From contig NZ_CP089391.1 in NCBI RefSeq assembly GCF_027594865.1, positions 4,432,501-4,496,500 of the forward strand: a stretch of DNA of 64,000 bases, in the 5' to 3' direction. Shown here one piece after another: positions 30,664-42,663 of the stretch. Both the position numbers and the translations under genes were made by a program. This DNA comes from Bradyrhizobium xenonodulans. Its GTDB lineage: Bacteria; Pseudomonadota; Alphaproteobacteria; Rhizobiales; Xanthobacteraceae. The notes below the pieces were generated by a model, which was not told the origin of the DNA, did not search any database, and saw only the letters and a list, made by a program, of their open reading frames with translations. Within the stretch, counting starts at the first letter, position 1; the number at the start of each line of letters is the position of its first letter.

Positions 30664-30868
30664 TTTTTGGCAATCCTTTCATAGCCTTAGCCCGAACTTC
30701 TCGACGCCTTTCGTGCTTGCGCGGGCGATCGGCGGCCTTCGTCCGGCAGAGCCCGCGCCATAGTCAGCCCGCGCCCGAATCGTCTAGGCCTTCCGGTCTT
30801 AGAGAATCCCCACGTTCTCTCAGCTTTTCAGGGGGTTCCCTGCCATTGAACATTGGAGGAGGCCAGAC

Positions 30869-31183
30869 ATGGCTAAGAAGGATTCGGCCAAGAAGGCAGC
30901 CGCGGCCGCGACCATCACGCTCAAGCACCTCGCCGCAGATATTGCGGAGAGCCAGGACCTGTCGAAGAAGCGCGCCGAGGCCGTTCTCACCGACATGGTC
31001 GACCTGATCACCAAGCACCTGAAGAAGGGCGATCGCGTCCGCATCGTCGGGCTCGGCATCCTCCAGGTCCGCAAGCGCGCCGCCCGCACCGGCCGCAACC
31101 CGGCCACCGGCGAGCCGATCCACATCAAGGCCAGCAAGAAGGTCACCTTCCACCCGGTCAAGGAACTGAAAGAGGCGATCTAA
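30869..31183 (+). CDS. HU-family DNA-binding protein
   Basis: A 104-residue histone-like protein that bends and compacts DNA. After a Lys/Ala-rich N-terminal tail (KKDSAKKAAAAAT) comes the HU/IHF fold with KRAEAVLTDMVDLITKHL, VRIVGLGILQVRKRAARTGR and the DNA-binding arm RNPATGEPIHI, ending in a typical KKVTFHPVKELKEAI. GGAGG lies before the ATG. The Lys/Ala tail distinguishes it from plain 90-residue HU. Confidence 0.93.
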   Translation: MAKKDSAKKAAAAATITLKHLAADIAESQDLSKKRAEAVLTDMVDLITKHLKKGDRVRIVGLGILQVRKRAARTGRNPATGEPIHIKASKKVTFHPVKELKEAI

Positions 31184-31269
31184 ACAAGCTTAAGCCTGAT
31201 CCGGCCGCATCAAGGCCTGCTTTTCTGATATACCGCCTCTCTCCCCTGACCCCGGCGGTTTGACCAGAA

Positions 31270-32520
31270 ATGTCCTCCCTCACCTTTTCGCACACCGTGA
31301 CCGAGCGCTTCCTGCGCTACGTCACCATCGACACCCAGTCCGATCCGGAATCCCCCAGCTCGCCCTCGACCGAGAAGCAGAAGGACCTCGGCCGCGTGCT
31401 TGCCGCCGAGCTCAGGGACATCGGCGTGGCGGACGCCCATCTCGACGATTACGGCTACGTCTACGGAACGATCCCGGCCAACACCGACAAGAAGGTGCCG
31501 GTGATCTGCTTCTGCTCGCACATGGACACCTCGCCCGACGTGACCGGCAAGGCCGTCAAGCCGCAGGTCGTGACGAACTATCGCGGCGGCGACATCGTGC
31601 TGCCGGGCGATACCAGCCAGGTGATCCGCTTCACGGAGCATCCAGCGCTGAAGAACCAGATCGGCAACGACATCATCACCACCGACGGCACCACGCTGCT
31701 GGGCGCCGACAACAAGGCCGGCGTCGCCGAGATCATGGATGCCGCGTATTTCTTCATCAACAACCCCGACGTGAAGCACGGCACCATCAAGATCCTGTTC
31801 ACGCCGGACGAAGAGATTGGCCGCGGCGTCGACAATGTCGATCTGAAGAAGCTCGGGGCCGACTTCGGCTACACCATGGACGGCGAAAGCGCGGGCTGCG
31901 TCGAGGACGAGACCTTCTCGGCCGACGGCGCCACCATCACCATCACCGGCGTCAGCGCCCATCCCGGCTATGCCAAGGGCAAGATGGAGCACGCGGTCAA
32001 GATCGCGGCCGCCATCGTCGAGCGTCTGCCCAGAGAAGGCTGCTCGCCGGAGACGACTTCGGGCAAGCAGGGCTTCCTGCATCCGATCGGTATCGAGGGC
32101 GCGCTGGAGCAGGCAACACTCTCTTTCATCGTCCGCGACTTCACCGAGGAAGGCTTGAGGGAGAAAGAGGACCTGCTCGAGGGCATCGTCAAGGATGTGA
32201 TGAAGGACTATCCGCGCTCGACCTACAAGTTCGAAGTCAGGGAGCAGTACCGCAACATGAAGCAGGTGATCGACCGTCACCCGCACGTGCTCGAATACGC
32301 CATCGAGGCGATCCGCCGCGCCGGCCTGCGCCCGATGCGCACCGCGATCCGCGGCGGCACCGACGGCTCGCGCCTGTCCTTCATGGGCCTGCCCTGCCCC
32401 AATATTTTTGCGGGCGAGCACGCGTTCCACTCGCGCCTGGAATGGGTCAGCCGGCAGGACATGGAAAAGGCGGTGCAGACCATCGTGCATCTCGCGATGA
32501 TCTGGGAGGAGAAGGCCTAG
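31270..32520 (+). CDS. pepT: Peptidase T (tripeptide aminopeptidase)
   Basis: A 416-residue M20-family zinc aminopeptidase that releases the N-terminal residue of tripeptides. Zinc-site motifs are CSHMDTSPD, GADNKAG, TPDEEIGRG, and IRGGTDGSRLSFMGLPCPN near the C terminus, in the PepT order. Length equals the family norm (about 410). An alpha/beta hydrolase gene begins seven bases after the stop, so they may be co-transcribed. Confidence 0.95.
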   Translation: MSSLTFSHTVTERFLRYVTIDTQSDPESPSSPSTEKQKDLGRVLAAELRDIGVADAHLDDYGYVYGTIPANTDKKVPVICFCSHMDTSPDVTGKAVKPQVVTNYRGGDIVLPGDTSQVIRFTEHPALKNQIGNDIITTDGTTLLGADNKAGVAEIMDAAYFFINNPDVKHGTIKILFTPDEEIGRGVDNVDLKKLGADFGYTMDGESAGCVEDETFSADGATITITGVSAHPGYAKGKMEHAVKIAAAIVERLPREGCSPETTSGKQGFLHPIGIEGALEQATLSFIVRDFTEEGLREKEDLLEGIVKDVMKDYPRSTYKFEVREQYRNMKQVIDRHPHVLEYAIEAIRRAGLRPMRTAIRGGTDGSRLSFMGLPCPNIFAGEHAFHSRLEWVSRQDMEKAVQTIVHLAMIWEEKA

Positions 32521-32527
32521 CGCGATC

Positions 32528-33340
32528 ATGCAATACATCGCGTCCGGTCGCGCCAGGCTTGCGACAGAAGTTTCAGGCGACGGCTCGGCTGTCGTCTTCC
32601 TTCATGCCAATGTGTGCGACCGGCGCATGTGGCGCGCCCAATTGGATGGAATGGCTGCCACCCACAGGGCGGTCGCGTACGACCGACGCGGCTTTGGCGA
32701 AACGCGCGCCGAGCCGGAGGACTTTTCTGCGCTCGCAGATCTCGTCGCAGTGCTGGAGGCGACCGCGGACGGCAAGCCCGCGATCCTCGTTGGCTGCTCC
32801 CTCGGCGGCCGCATCGCGCTCGATGCCGCATTGCGGCACCCGTCGCGTGTCCGCGCGCTCGTTCTGATCGCTCCCAATGTCGCGGGCGCGCCCGACCCGG
32901 TCTATTCTCCCGAGATCGAGACATTGATGATGCAGTCGAAGGAGGCGGAGGCCTCCGGCGACCTCGGACGGCTGAACGCGATGAAAGCCAGGCTCTGGCT
33001 GGACGGACCGCTGGCGGCCGAAGGTCGCGTGACCGGCCCCGCGCGTGACCTGCTGCTGGATATGAACAGCATCGCGCTTCGTTCACCGCCGTTCGGATCG
33101 GACGTGGACATCAAGCCGTTCTTCCACCGTCTCCACGAAATCTCGGTGCCAACGCTGGTCATATGGGGCGGTCTCGATTTTCCCTACGTTCAGGACCGCT
33201 GTCGCCAGCTCGTCGCTTCGGTCCCGGGAGCGCAAGGTCACGAAATGCCCGATGTGGCCCATCTCCCGAACCTGGAACGCCCGGCGGAGATCTCGACGCT
33301 GATCGCCGAGTTCGTCCGCCGATGTGCCTCAAACAGATAG
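32528..33340 (+). CDS. Alpha/beta hydrolase
   Basis: A 270-residue alpha/beta-hydrolase of unknown substrate. The oxyanion turn is FLHANVCDRRMW, the nucleophile elbow GCSLGG carries the serine, the acid is probably in GGLDFPY and the catalytic His in DVAHLPNLERP. The nearest characterised groups are 3-oxoadipate enol-lactonase-like enzymes, but substrate identity cannot be read from sequence. It overlaps no neighbour and follows pepT closely. Confidence 0.88.
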   Translation: MQYIASGRARLATEVSGDGSAVVFLHANVCDRRMWRAQLDGMAATHRAVAYDRRGFGETRAEPEDFSALADLVAVLEATADGKPAILVGCSLGGRIALDAALRHPSRVRALVLIAPNVAGAPDPVYSPEIETLMMQSKEAEASGDLGRLNAMKARLWLDGPLAAEGRVTGPARDLLLDMNSIALRSPPFGSDVDIKPFFHRLHEISVPTLVIWGGLDFPYVQDRCRQLVASVPGAQGHEMPDVAHLPNLERPAEISTLIAEFVRRCASNR

Positions 33341-33361
33341 CTGAGCCCACGCCTGATCGGA

Positions 33362-34252
33362 CTACGGCACCGGCATCGCGCGCCGGCCGCGATGGAAGCG
33401 GTCCGAACTTGTCATCCAGTCCGGCAGAGGCTCGCCGTCGCGGTGCCGGCCGCCTGCAGCAGCGGCAGCCCAGGCCACCACCGCTCCAATCAGGGTTGCG
33501 GCTGCAACCGAGAAGGCGAGGATGATCGAGCTGCGTCGCGCGCGGTTGATCGCCGTGCGGGAGTCCGCAATCACGGCATCGACCCGACGCTCGGAGTCCG
33601 GCGCCGGCAATCCGGTCAGCGCTGCGACCTGTTGCACCAGATAGGCGCGATCGTCAGTGCTGACGCCGCTGTGGCTCGACGACGTCATCAGGATGCGCCC
33701 GGCTTCCGCGCGGGTTTCCCTCAGGTCGGTGGGAGGTCGCCTCGGCGCGCGGAACAGCTTGTCCAGTTCATAGCTCAGCATCGGTTCTGCCGCAGTCGCT
33801 GCGCCGGTCGAAGTCCGGGCCGGCGAGCGATCGATCGCAGCCGCACCGAGAAGCGCGAGGAAGGCGCCGCCGATCAGCACGGCCAACGCCCATGACATCA
33901 GACCATGGAGACCGTCCCGACGCTCGCCCTCGTCGTCCATGCCCGCAGGCGAGACGGCAGGCCGCCTGATGCGACCCGCAATGTAGCCGCCGAGGCTGAA
34001 ACTCGCGGCGGCCTGAAGGATCAAATACAATCCCGAAAGCAGTGCCAGTGCCGCTGATGCGTCGCGCCATGTCGGCGAGGTTGAGCTGACGCCGAGCCCA
34101 ATGGCGACGCCAAAGCTTATCAAGATGAAGGACAACGCCGCGGCAGCGAATGCGCCTGCGACGATCGAACTCCATTGAACGCCCCAGCGGTCCTCGCCCG
34201 CCTGCACCCGACTTTCAATGACGTCTTCCTGCACGAGAGCTTCGATGGCCAT
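33362..34252 (-). CDS. Multi-pass membrane protein of unknown function
   Basis: A 296-residue protein with hydrophobic stretches near residues 30-54 (SSIVAGAFAAAALSFILISF), 66-90, 118-138 and 255-275 and a long soluble segment between the last two. Family not recognised with confidence. The start at 34252 has GAGAGAGC upstream and follows a 24-residue membrane peptide gene by 11 bases. Both are on the minus strand and probably form a two-gene operon. Confidence 0.75.
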   Translation of the reverse strand: MAIEALVQEDVIESRVQAGEDRWGVQWSSIVAGAFAAAALSFILISFGVAIGLGVSSTSPTWRDASAALALLSGLYLILQAAASFSLGGYIAGRIRRPAVSPAGMDDEGERRDGLHGLMSWALAVLIGGAFLALLGAAAIDRSPARTSTGAATAAEPMLSYELDKLFRAPRRPPTDLRETRAEAGRILMTSSSHSGVSTDDRAYLVQQVAALTGLPAPDSERRVDAVIADSRTAINRARRSSIILAFSVAAATLIGAVVAWAAAAAGGRHRDGEPLPDWMTSSDRFHRGRRAMPVP

Positions 34253-34263
34253 GTTCAGCTCTC

Positions 34264-34338
34264 TCAACGCAGGCCGAACAACGACAAGATCGCCATGATC
34301 ACGACGATCAAGCCGACGAGATAGATCAGTCCGTTCAT
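34264..34338 (-). CDS. 24-residue single-helix membrane peptide
   Basis: The short frame encodes MNGLIYLVGLIVVIMAIL followed by SLFGLR, a continuous hydrophobic helix with an Arg end, preceded by a strong GAGGAGG ribosome site seven bases upstream. It ends 11 bases before the larger membrane-protein gene on the same strand. Peptides with this pattern of a single helix and aromatic/Leu-Gly tail occur as conserved small ORFs in rhizobia (general recollection). Length makes it invisible to most gene callers. Confidence 0.7.
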   Translation of the reverse strand: MNGLIYLVGLIVVIMAILSLFGLR

Positions 34339-34474
34339 AGTCCGTCCTCCTCAATGTTCTCCTGCGCGCTAATGAGGCAGACGGCGGAACGTTCCTATTT
34401 CGGCGGCCGAACGGAACGAACCCGCAGGATGCGAATTGTCTCCCCAAGTCCCAAGGGTGAAGATTGTGAGCACG

Positions 34475-34510
34475 AAGGCCTCAGCCGGTTAGCCCGGGCT
34501 GGGGCCTTTT
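34475..34510 (+). other. Terminator-like hairpin ahead of the metal-efflux operon
   Basis: AAGGCCTCAGCC pairs with GGCTGGGGCCTT (one G-U) across a 10-base loop, followed by TTCG. It sits in the 269-base gap between the divergent 24-residue gene and the CzcI-like gene, about 100 bases before the latter. No plus-strand gene precedes it, so it could be a leader attenuator, an sRNA terminator, or incidental. Confidence 0.5.
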
Positions 34511-34607
34511 CGTGTCCGACTGCGACGTTGAGTTCCCCACACGTAACACTATTGCGGGTCGACACTGTTCCCGCCGCCATGCTACCGCAGGCGGATCAGG
34601 AGACCTC

Positions 34608-34973
34608 GTGACTTCGATCCGCCACCCCAGCAGAATTCGCGTCTCGCGCAACTGGCGCGGGCTGGTGGCTGCGCTGGTGGCAACCATGTACCTGCTGTCG
34701 GGCCTGCTCCATGGCGCGCACGACATCGACGTCACCAGCCCCTCCGGCGGCTCGGAGATTTCGTTGATCCTCGACGACGGGTCCGCCGACCACGGCCATC
34801 ACAAGGCCCCCGGCGGCCATCATTGCCATGGTTGTTTTTCGGTCGCTGTCGCGCAGCCGGTGCTGTCCGAAACTATCGCCGACATCCTTGCCGCACCGGT
34901 CCCGCAGCAGCAGCCGACGCTCGACGGCATCGCGCCCGACACGACGTCCCCGCCTCCCAAAGATCTGACCTGA
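34608..34973 (+). CDS. His-rich small protein at head of czc operon (CzcI-like position)
   Basis: A 121-residue protein with a membrane segment or signal (about 18-38, RGLVAALVATMYLLSGLLHG) followed by an acidic region and a metal-binding-looking cluster, HGHHKAPGGHHCHGC. Start is a GTG at 34608 with AGGAG upstream; an internal ATG at 34686 lies inside the hydrophobic segment. It immediately precedes czcC, the place where czcI lies in the Cupriavidus czcICBAD operon. I see no domain beyond that; a periplasmic metal-sensing or buffering role is inferred. Confidence 0.7.
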   Translation: MTSIRHPSRIRVSRNWRGLVAALVATMYLLSGLLHGAHDIDVTSPSGGSEISLILDDGSADHGHHKAPGGHHCHGCFSVAVAQPVLSETIADILAAPVPQQQPTLDGIAPDTTSPPPKDLT

Positions 34974-35028
34974 ACCGATCAGCCGGGTGCCCGTGCACCC
35001 ACGATGCTATTGTTCACAGGTCATCTTC

Positions 35029-36303
35029 ATGTCTTGCAGACGGACTGCCGCGCGCCTCGCATGCGCGTTGGCGATTTTCGTTGGCCCCTCGCTGACGCAG
35101 CAGGCGCACGCCCAGAGCCTGACCATGCGCGCGGCGCTGTCGCGCGCGCTGGCCGCGAGCCCGCGCCTGACCGCGGCGGAGCGCGATGTCGGCATCGCCA
35201 CCGGTCAGCGCATCCAGGCCGGCGCCCTGCTCAATCCGGAACTGTCCTATGAGCAGGACAATTCGTTCGGCTCCGGCAATTATCGCGGCACGCGATCGGC
35301 CGAGACCACGGTTCAGATCAGCCAGGCCTTCGAGCTGTTCGGCAAGCGCGATGCGCGGATCGCCGCGGGCGCGGCCGGCATCGAGGTCGCCGCGATCCAG
35401 CGCAAGGCCGTCAGGCTCGAGGTGCTGTCGGAGACGGCGATCGCCTTTCTCAGCGTGCTCAGCGCGCAGCGGCGCATCCAGATCCTGGACGAGCAGATCG
35501 CCGCGATCGACCGGCTGACGCCGCTCTTGCGCCGCCGCGTCGAGGCCGGCGCCTCCTCGCCGGCCGAGACCGGCCGTGCCGAGGTCGCATCCGCGCTGGT
35601 GAAGGCCGACCGCGAGCGTTTCAAAGCGACGCTGGCGAGCGCCCGCCGCGAGCTTGCCGTGCTGATGGGCGATCCCGCGGCAAAATTTGGCGAGGTCTCC
35701 GGCCGGCTCGACACGACCGGACGGACGCCGACGTTCCAGTCGGTCGTCGCCGCCATCGATGCCAATCCGCAGCTGGTGCGCTGGACCGCCATCTATGCCC
35801 AGCGCAATGCCGAGCTGCTTATGGCGCGCCTCCGGCCCTATCCGGACGTACGGATCGCGGCCGGCTGGCGTCACTTCAACGAGACAAATGACGACGCCGC
35901 GCGCCTGACCGTCTCGGTCCCGATCCCGGTGTTCGACCAGAACCAGGGCAACATCCTCTCGGCGCAGGAAAGCCTCGCCAAGACCAGGGCCGAGCGCGAG
36001 GCCAACCGCAACACACTGATCGTGGTTGCGGGGCGCGCCTACGACTCGCTCCAGGGCTCGCTGCGCGAACTCGCGGTGCTGCGCGAGACCGCGATTCCCA
36101 AGGCGACGGAAGCATCGGAAGCGATCGCACAGGGCTACGGCCAGGGCCGCTTCACCCTGCTCGAAGTGCTCGACGCCCAGGCGAGCGTCACCCAGGCCCG
36201 CCTGCGCGAGCAGGAGGCGCTCCAGAACTTCCATGCGGGGGTGGCCACCATCGAAGGCCTCGTCGGCAATCCCTTCACGCTGGCCCGGGAGAGTGCACGA
36301 TGA
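35029..36303 (+). CDS. czcC: Outer-membrane efflux protein, CzcC/TolC family
   Basis: A 424-residue outer-membrane channel protein of a metal-efflux system. It has a signal peptide (ending near AHAQS) and two outer-membrane-efflux repeats with long helices: LTMRAALSRALAASPRL, NPELSYEQDNSF, RRVEAGASSPAETGRAEV and GYGQGRFTLLEVLDAQAS. The start at 35029 has AGGT upstream; an ATG-like GTG at 34987 would add a cytoplasmic-type leader. The stop overlaps the czcB start (ATGA). Confidence 0.92.
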   Translation: MSCRRTAARLACALAIFVGPSLTQQAHAQSLTMRAALSRALAASPRLTAAERDVGIATGQRIQAGALLNPELSYEQDNSFGSGNYRGTRSAETTVQISQAFELFGKRDARIAAGAAGIEVAAIQRKAVRLEVLSETAIAFLSVLSAQRRIQILDEQIAAIDRLTPLLRRRVEAGASSPAETGRAEVASALVKADRERFKATLASARRELAVLMGDPAAKFGEVSGRLDTTGRTPTFQSVVAAIDANPQLVRWTAIYAQRNAELLMARLRPYPDVRIAAGWRHFNETNDDAARLTVSVPIPVFDQNQGNILSAQESLAKTRAEREANRNTLIVVAGRAYDSLQGSLRELAVLRETAIPKATEASEAIAQGYGQGRFTLLEVLDAQASVTQARLREQEALQNFHAGVATIEGLVGNPFTLARESAR

Positions 36304-37266
36304 AGACATCCTCCACCATCCTCATTGCCATCGTTGCCGCCGCGCTCGGCGCCTACGGCACGTCCCTGCTCGCGCCGGCCAAGGTCACGCACACCGAGCA
36401 TGCCGAGCATTCCGAGAAGAAGCCGAACGACCATGTCGAGCAGGACGAGCACGGCGCCGACCGCATCCGCATCTCCGACGTCAAGCTCGCGGCCGCCGGC
36501 GTGGTGCTGGCGGAGGCCGCGAGCGCCACGCTGACCGACACGCTGTCGTTCAACGGCATCCTGCGCGCCAACCAGGAGGCCGTGGTGCAGGTGACGCCGC
36601 GCTTTCCGGGCCTCGCAAAATCGATCCTGAAGCGCATCGGCGACAAGGTCGGCAAGGACGATCTGCTGGCCGCGATCGAGAGCAACCAGAGCCTCACCAT
36701 CTACGAGCTCAAGGCCCCGATCGCCGGCACCATCATCGAGCGGCAGATCTCGCTCGGCGAATACGCTTCCGAGCAGAAGCCGGCCTTCGTCGTCGCCGAC
36801 CTCTCGACCATCTGGGTGGATCTGTCGATCTACCGGCAGGACCTCCGGCGCGTGCGCCTCAACGACGAGGTGCTGATCGATCCCGACGACGGCCGCGGCG
36901 AGATCAAGGGCACGATCTCCTACATGGCGCCGATCGGCTCGAGCGAGACCCAGACCGCGCTGGCGCGCGTGGTGCTGCCCAATCCCGACGGGCGCTTGCG
37001 CCCCGGCCTGTTCGTCACCGCGCGGCTGATCCTCGCCGCACGCAACGTCGCGGTTGCGGTGCGCAAGAGCGCGATCCAGACGCTGGAGAACAGGACCATC
37101 GTGTTCGTGCGCGAGGACGGTGACAAGATCGAGGCGCGTCCCGTCGAGCTCGGGGATTCCGATCCGCGCCATGTCGAGATCAAGGCGGGTCTTTCCGCCG
37201 GCGAGCATTACGTCGCGGAGAACAGCTTCGTCGTGAAGGCGGAGATGGGCAAGGGCGAGGCCGAGC

Positions 37267-37274
<8 letters not shown>
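36300..37274 (+). CDS. czcB: Periplasmic adaptor of metal-efflux RND pump, CzcB type
   Basis: A 324-residue HlyD/membrane-fusion adaptor. An N-terminal anchor (STILIAIVAAALGAYGTSLL) is followed by a short His/Glu-rich stretch (THTEHAEHSEKKPNDHVEQ), then barrel-sandwich hybrid and beta-barrel domains (NGILRANQEAVVQVTPRF, LKAPIAGTIIERQISLGEYA). The His-rich stretch suggests metal capture. Overlaps czcC upstream and czcA downstream by eight bases. Confidence 0.93.
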
Positions 37275-40479
<3,205 letters not shown>

Positions 40480-40481
40480 AA

Positions 40482-41462
40482 TTGGGCAGCCACGACCATC
40501 ACGGTCATGACCACCACGATCACGGCGATCGCGCGCATGATCATGGCCATGACCACAGCCACGGGCATGGTCATGCGCATGTCCACGCACCCGCCAATTT
40601 CGGCAAAGCGTTCGCGATCGGCATCACGCTCAACACCGCGCTGGTGGTCGCCGAAGCCGTCTACGGCTATCTCGGCAACTCCACCGCCCTGCTCGCCGAC
40701 GCCGGCCACAATCTGTCCGACGTGCTCGGCCTCGTCGTCGCCTGGGGCGCCTCGATCGCGGCGCGGCGCGCGCCGAGCGGCCGCTTCACCTATGGTTTTC
40801 GCGCCTCCACCATTCTGGCTGCGCTGGCGAACGCCGTCTTCCTGCTGGTCGCAACCGGAGCGATCGGCTGGGAGGCGATCCTGCGCCTGCGCGAGCCGGA
40901 GCCGGTCGCCGGCGTCACCGTGATGGTGGTCGCCGGCATCGGCATCCTCATCAACGGTTTTACCGCGATGCTGTTCGCGAGCGGCCGCAAGGACGACATC
41001 AACATCGAGGGCGCGTACCTGCACATGGCGGCCGATGCCGCGGTCTCGCTCGGCGTCGTGGTCTCGGCGGCGCTGATCATCTGGACCGGCTGGCTCTGGC
41101 TCGATCCCGTCACCAGCCTCGTCATCTGCTTAACCATCCTCTGGAGCACCACCAGCCTGCTGCGCGGCTCCATCGACATGTCGATGGCAGCAGTGCCCAA
41201 GGGCACCGACCTCGCCGCGATCAAGGCGTTCCTGCTGGCGCGTCCCGGGGTCTCAGGGATCCACGACCTCCACGTCTGGCCGATCTCCACGACCGAGACG
41301 GCGCTGACATGTCACCTCGTCATGCCCGCGGGCAGCAGCGATGCATTCCTGACGGAGACCGCGCAGATGCTGAAGACGACCTTCCGTATCGGCCACACCA
41401 CGCTCCAGGTCGAGACGCATCCGGACAATGGCTGCGCGCTGGCGCCGGATGATGTGGTGTGA
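40482..41462 (+). CDS. czcD: Cation diffusion facilitator, CzcD/ZitB type
   Basis: A 326-residue Zn2+/H+ antiporter of the inner membrane, moving cytoplasmic metal out. The first 36 residues contain 16 histidines in HDHHGHDHHDHGDR-like runs. Metal-site motifs are ADAGHNLSD (helix 2) and HMAADAAVSLG (helix 5), giving the HD-HD arrangement of zinc-selective members. A C-terminal cytoplasmic domain (GIHDLHVWPISTTETAL) follows. The start is TTG at 40482, with GGGGAG nine bases before it and no ATG before the His-rich region. Coupled to czcA. Confidence 0.93.
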   Translation: MGSHDHHGHDHHDHGDRAHDHGHDHSHGHGHAHVHAPANFGKAFAIGITLNTALVVAEAVYGYLGNSTALLADAGHNLSDVLGLVVAWGASIAARRAPSGRFTYGFRASTILAALANAVFLLVATGAIGWEAILRLREPEPVAGVTVMVVAGIGILINGFTAMLFASGRKDDINIEGAYLHMAADAAVSLGVVVSAALIIWTGWLWLDPVTSLVICLTILWSTTSLLRGSIDMSMAAVPKGTDLAAIKAFLLARPGVSGIHDLHVWPISTTETALTCHLVMPAGSSDAFLTETAQMLKTTFRIGHTTLQVETHPDNGCALAPDDVV

Positions 41463-41486
41463 GGGCGTTGCGGCCTCAAACTCCGC

Positions 41487-41631
41487 TGTCGTCCCGGACA
41501 AGCGCAGCGAAGCGGAGCGAAGATCCGGGACCCATAACCACAGGGAGCAATTTGACGAAGACTCGTAGTTAGCAGTCTCGTACCACAACTTCTCCCTGGG
41601 GTTATGGGTCCCCGCGTTCGCGGGGACGACA
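41487..41631. repeat. Large imperfect intergenic palindrome
   Basis: About 145 bases form a long hairpin: TGTCGTCCC (41487) pairs with GGGACGACA (41631 end), and inner arms GGGACCCATAACC-A-CAGGGAG (41527-41547) pair with CTCCCTGGGGTTATGGGTCCC (41592-41612) around a 44-base centre. The right arm also holds CCCCGCGTTCGCGGGG. It lies between convergent czcD and the methyltransferase gene. Such mosaic palindromes are scattered through Bradyrhizobium genomes. Confidence 0.85.
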
Positions 41632-41677
41632 CCGAGTGTGTGGCTGCGACGTACACCACAGTGACGTTGAGCAGCGC

Positions 41678-42541
41678 CTACCCCGCCTTCGCCGTCACGA
41701 TCCAGATCGCGCCCTGCAACGCCACGCTCTGCCCCTTCAGGAACGGGGTGAGCATCTCGCGGATCGAAGCTTTGGCGGCAGCATATGTCTCCGGCGGATG
41801 ACCCTGCAGCGCGCGGCTGGCCGGGCCGATCTGGAGCGCGCCGTCGACGGCGGCATCGAGCCCGCCGCCGATGGCGACATCCATCGGAAGATTGTGCGGC
41901 TCCATCGCCACGTCGGCGAAGCCTGCGCCCTTCAGGATGCGTGTCACGCGCTCCTCCGAGGCGAAGGCGAACGGGCCCGGCTCCTCCGGCCCGACCGGCG
42001 GCATTTTGGGAACGTGTTTGTAGACCGCCATCAGCGGCGCCATCATCCACGGATTTTCCTTCGGCTCGCGCCAGCAGGCGAAGGCGAGCCGTCCCGATGG
42101 CTTCAGTGCGCGACGGAGATTTGCGAACGACGCGACCGGATCGGCGAAGAACATCACGCCGAAGCGCGAGGCGAGCAGATCAAAGCTCGCCGGCTCGAAC
42201 GGATGCACCGTCGCATCGGCCAGCACGAAATCGAGCGGCAGGCCTTTTGGCGCAAACGCGCGCGCCTGCGACAGCATCGGCTCGGACACATCGAGGCCGA
42301 GCGCAAAGCCATCGGGCGCCACCGCCTTGGCGAACGCGAAGGTCGTTGCGCCAGAGCCGCAGCCGACATCGAGAACCCGCTCGCCCGGCTTCGGCCTGGC
42401 GCGGTCGATCAGCGCGTCGGCGATGGGGCCGAGCAGGCTCTCCTGCGCCGCATGGCGATCGGCCCAGCGCTGTCCGCTCGGTCCGTTCCAATAGGCGATC
42501 TGGTCGGCGTTTTGCTCGTGTCCGCTTGGCTGTTGTTGCAT
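41678..42541 (-). CDS. Class I SAM-dependent methyltransferase
   Basis: A 287-residue methyltransferase. Motif I VLDVGCGSGATTF (about 56-68), acidic LGLDVSEPML, LDFVLADATVHPFEP and FDLLASRFGVMFFADPV define the UbiE/MenG-like fold. Substrate unknown. The start at 42541 (MQQQPSGHEQNAD) is preferred, with GGGGA upstream; a second ATG at 42556 is also possible. About 120 bases upstream lies a short Cys-rich ORF, described separately. Confidence 0.9.
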   Translation of the reverse strand: MQQQPSGHEQNADQIAYWNGPSGQRWADRHAAQESLLGPIADALIDRARPKPGERVLDVGCGSGATTFAFAKAVAPDGFALGLDVSEPMLSQARAFAPKGLPLDFVLADATVHPFEPASFDLLASRFGVMFFADPVASFANLRRALKPSGRLAFACWREPKENPWMMAPLMAVYKHVPKMPPVGPEEPGPFAFASEERVTRILKGAGFADVAMEPHNLPMDVAIGGGLDAAVDGALQIGPASRALQGHPPETYAAAKASIREMLTPFLKGQSVALQGAIWIVTAKAG

Positions 42542-42663
42542 GGTGTCCCCGGTCATTCCGATCCGCGCGATGCGTTCCGTCGCGGTTCTGCGACCGCACA
42601 GCGGCGATATCACGTCGGGATGGCCGGCGCACCCTTTCCTGGAGCGCCGCTCTCCTTCTGGAA

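Noticed and set aside
34381..34400. An EcfG-type general stress promoter for the 24-residue peptide gene
   Set aside because: GGAAC is present on the minus strand, but the best downstream -10 is CATT rather than CGTT, so the match is too weak to call.
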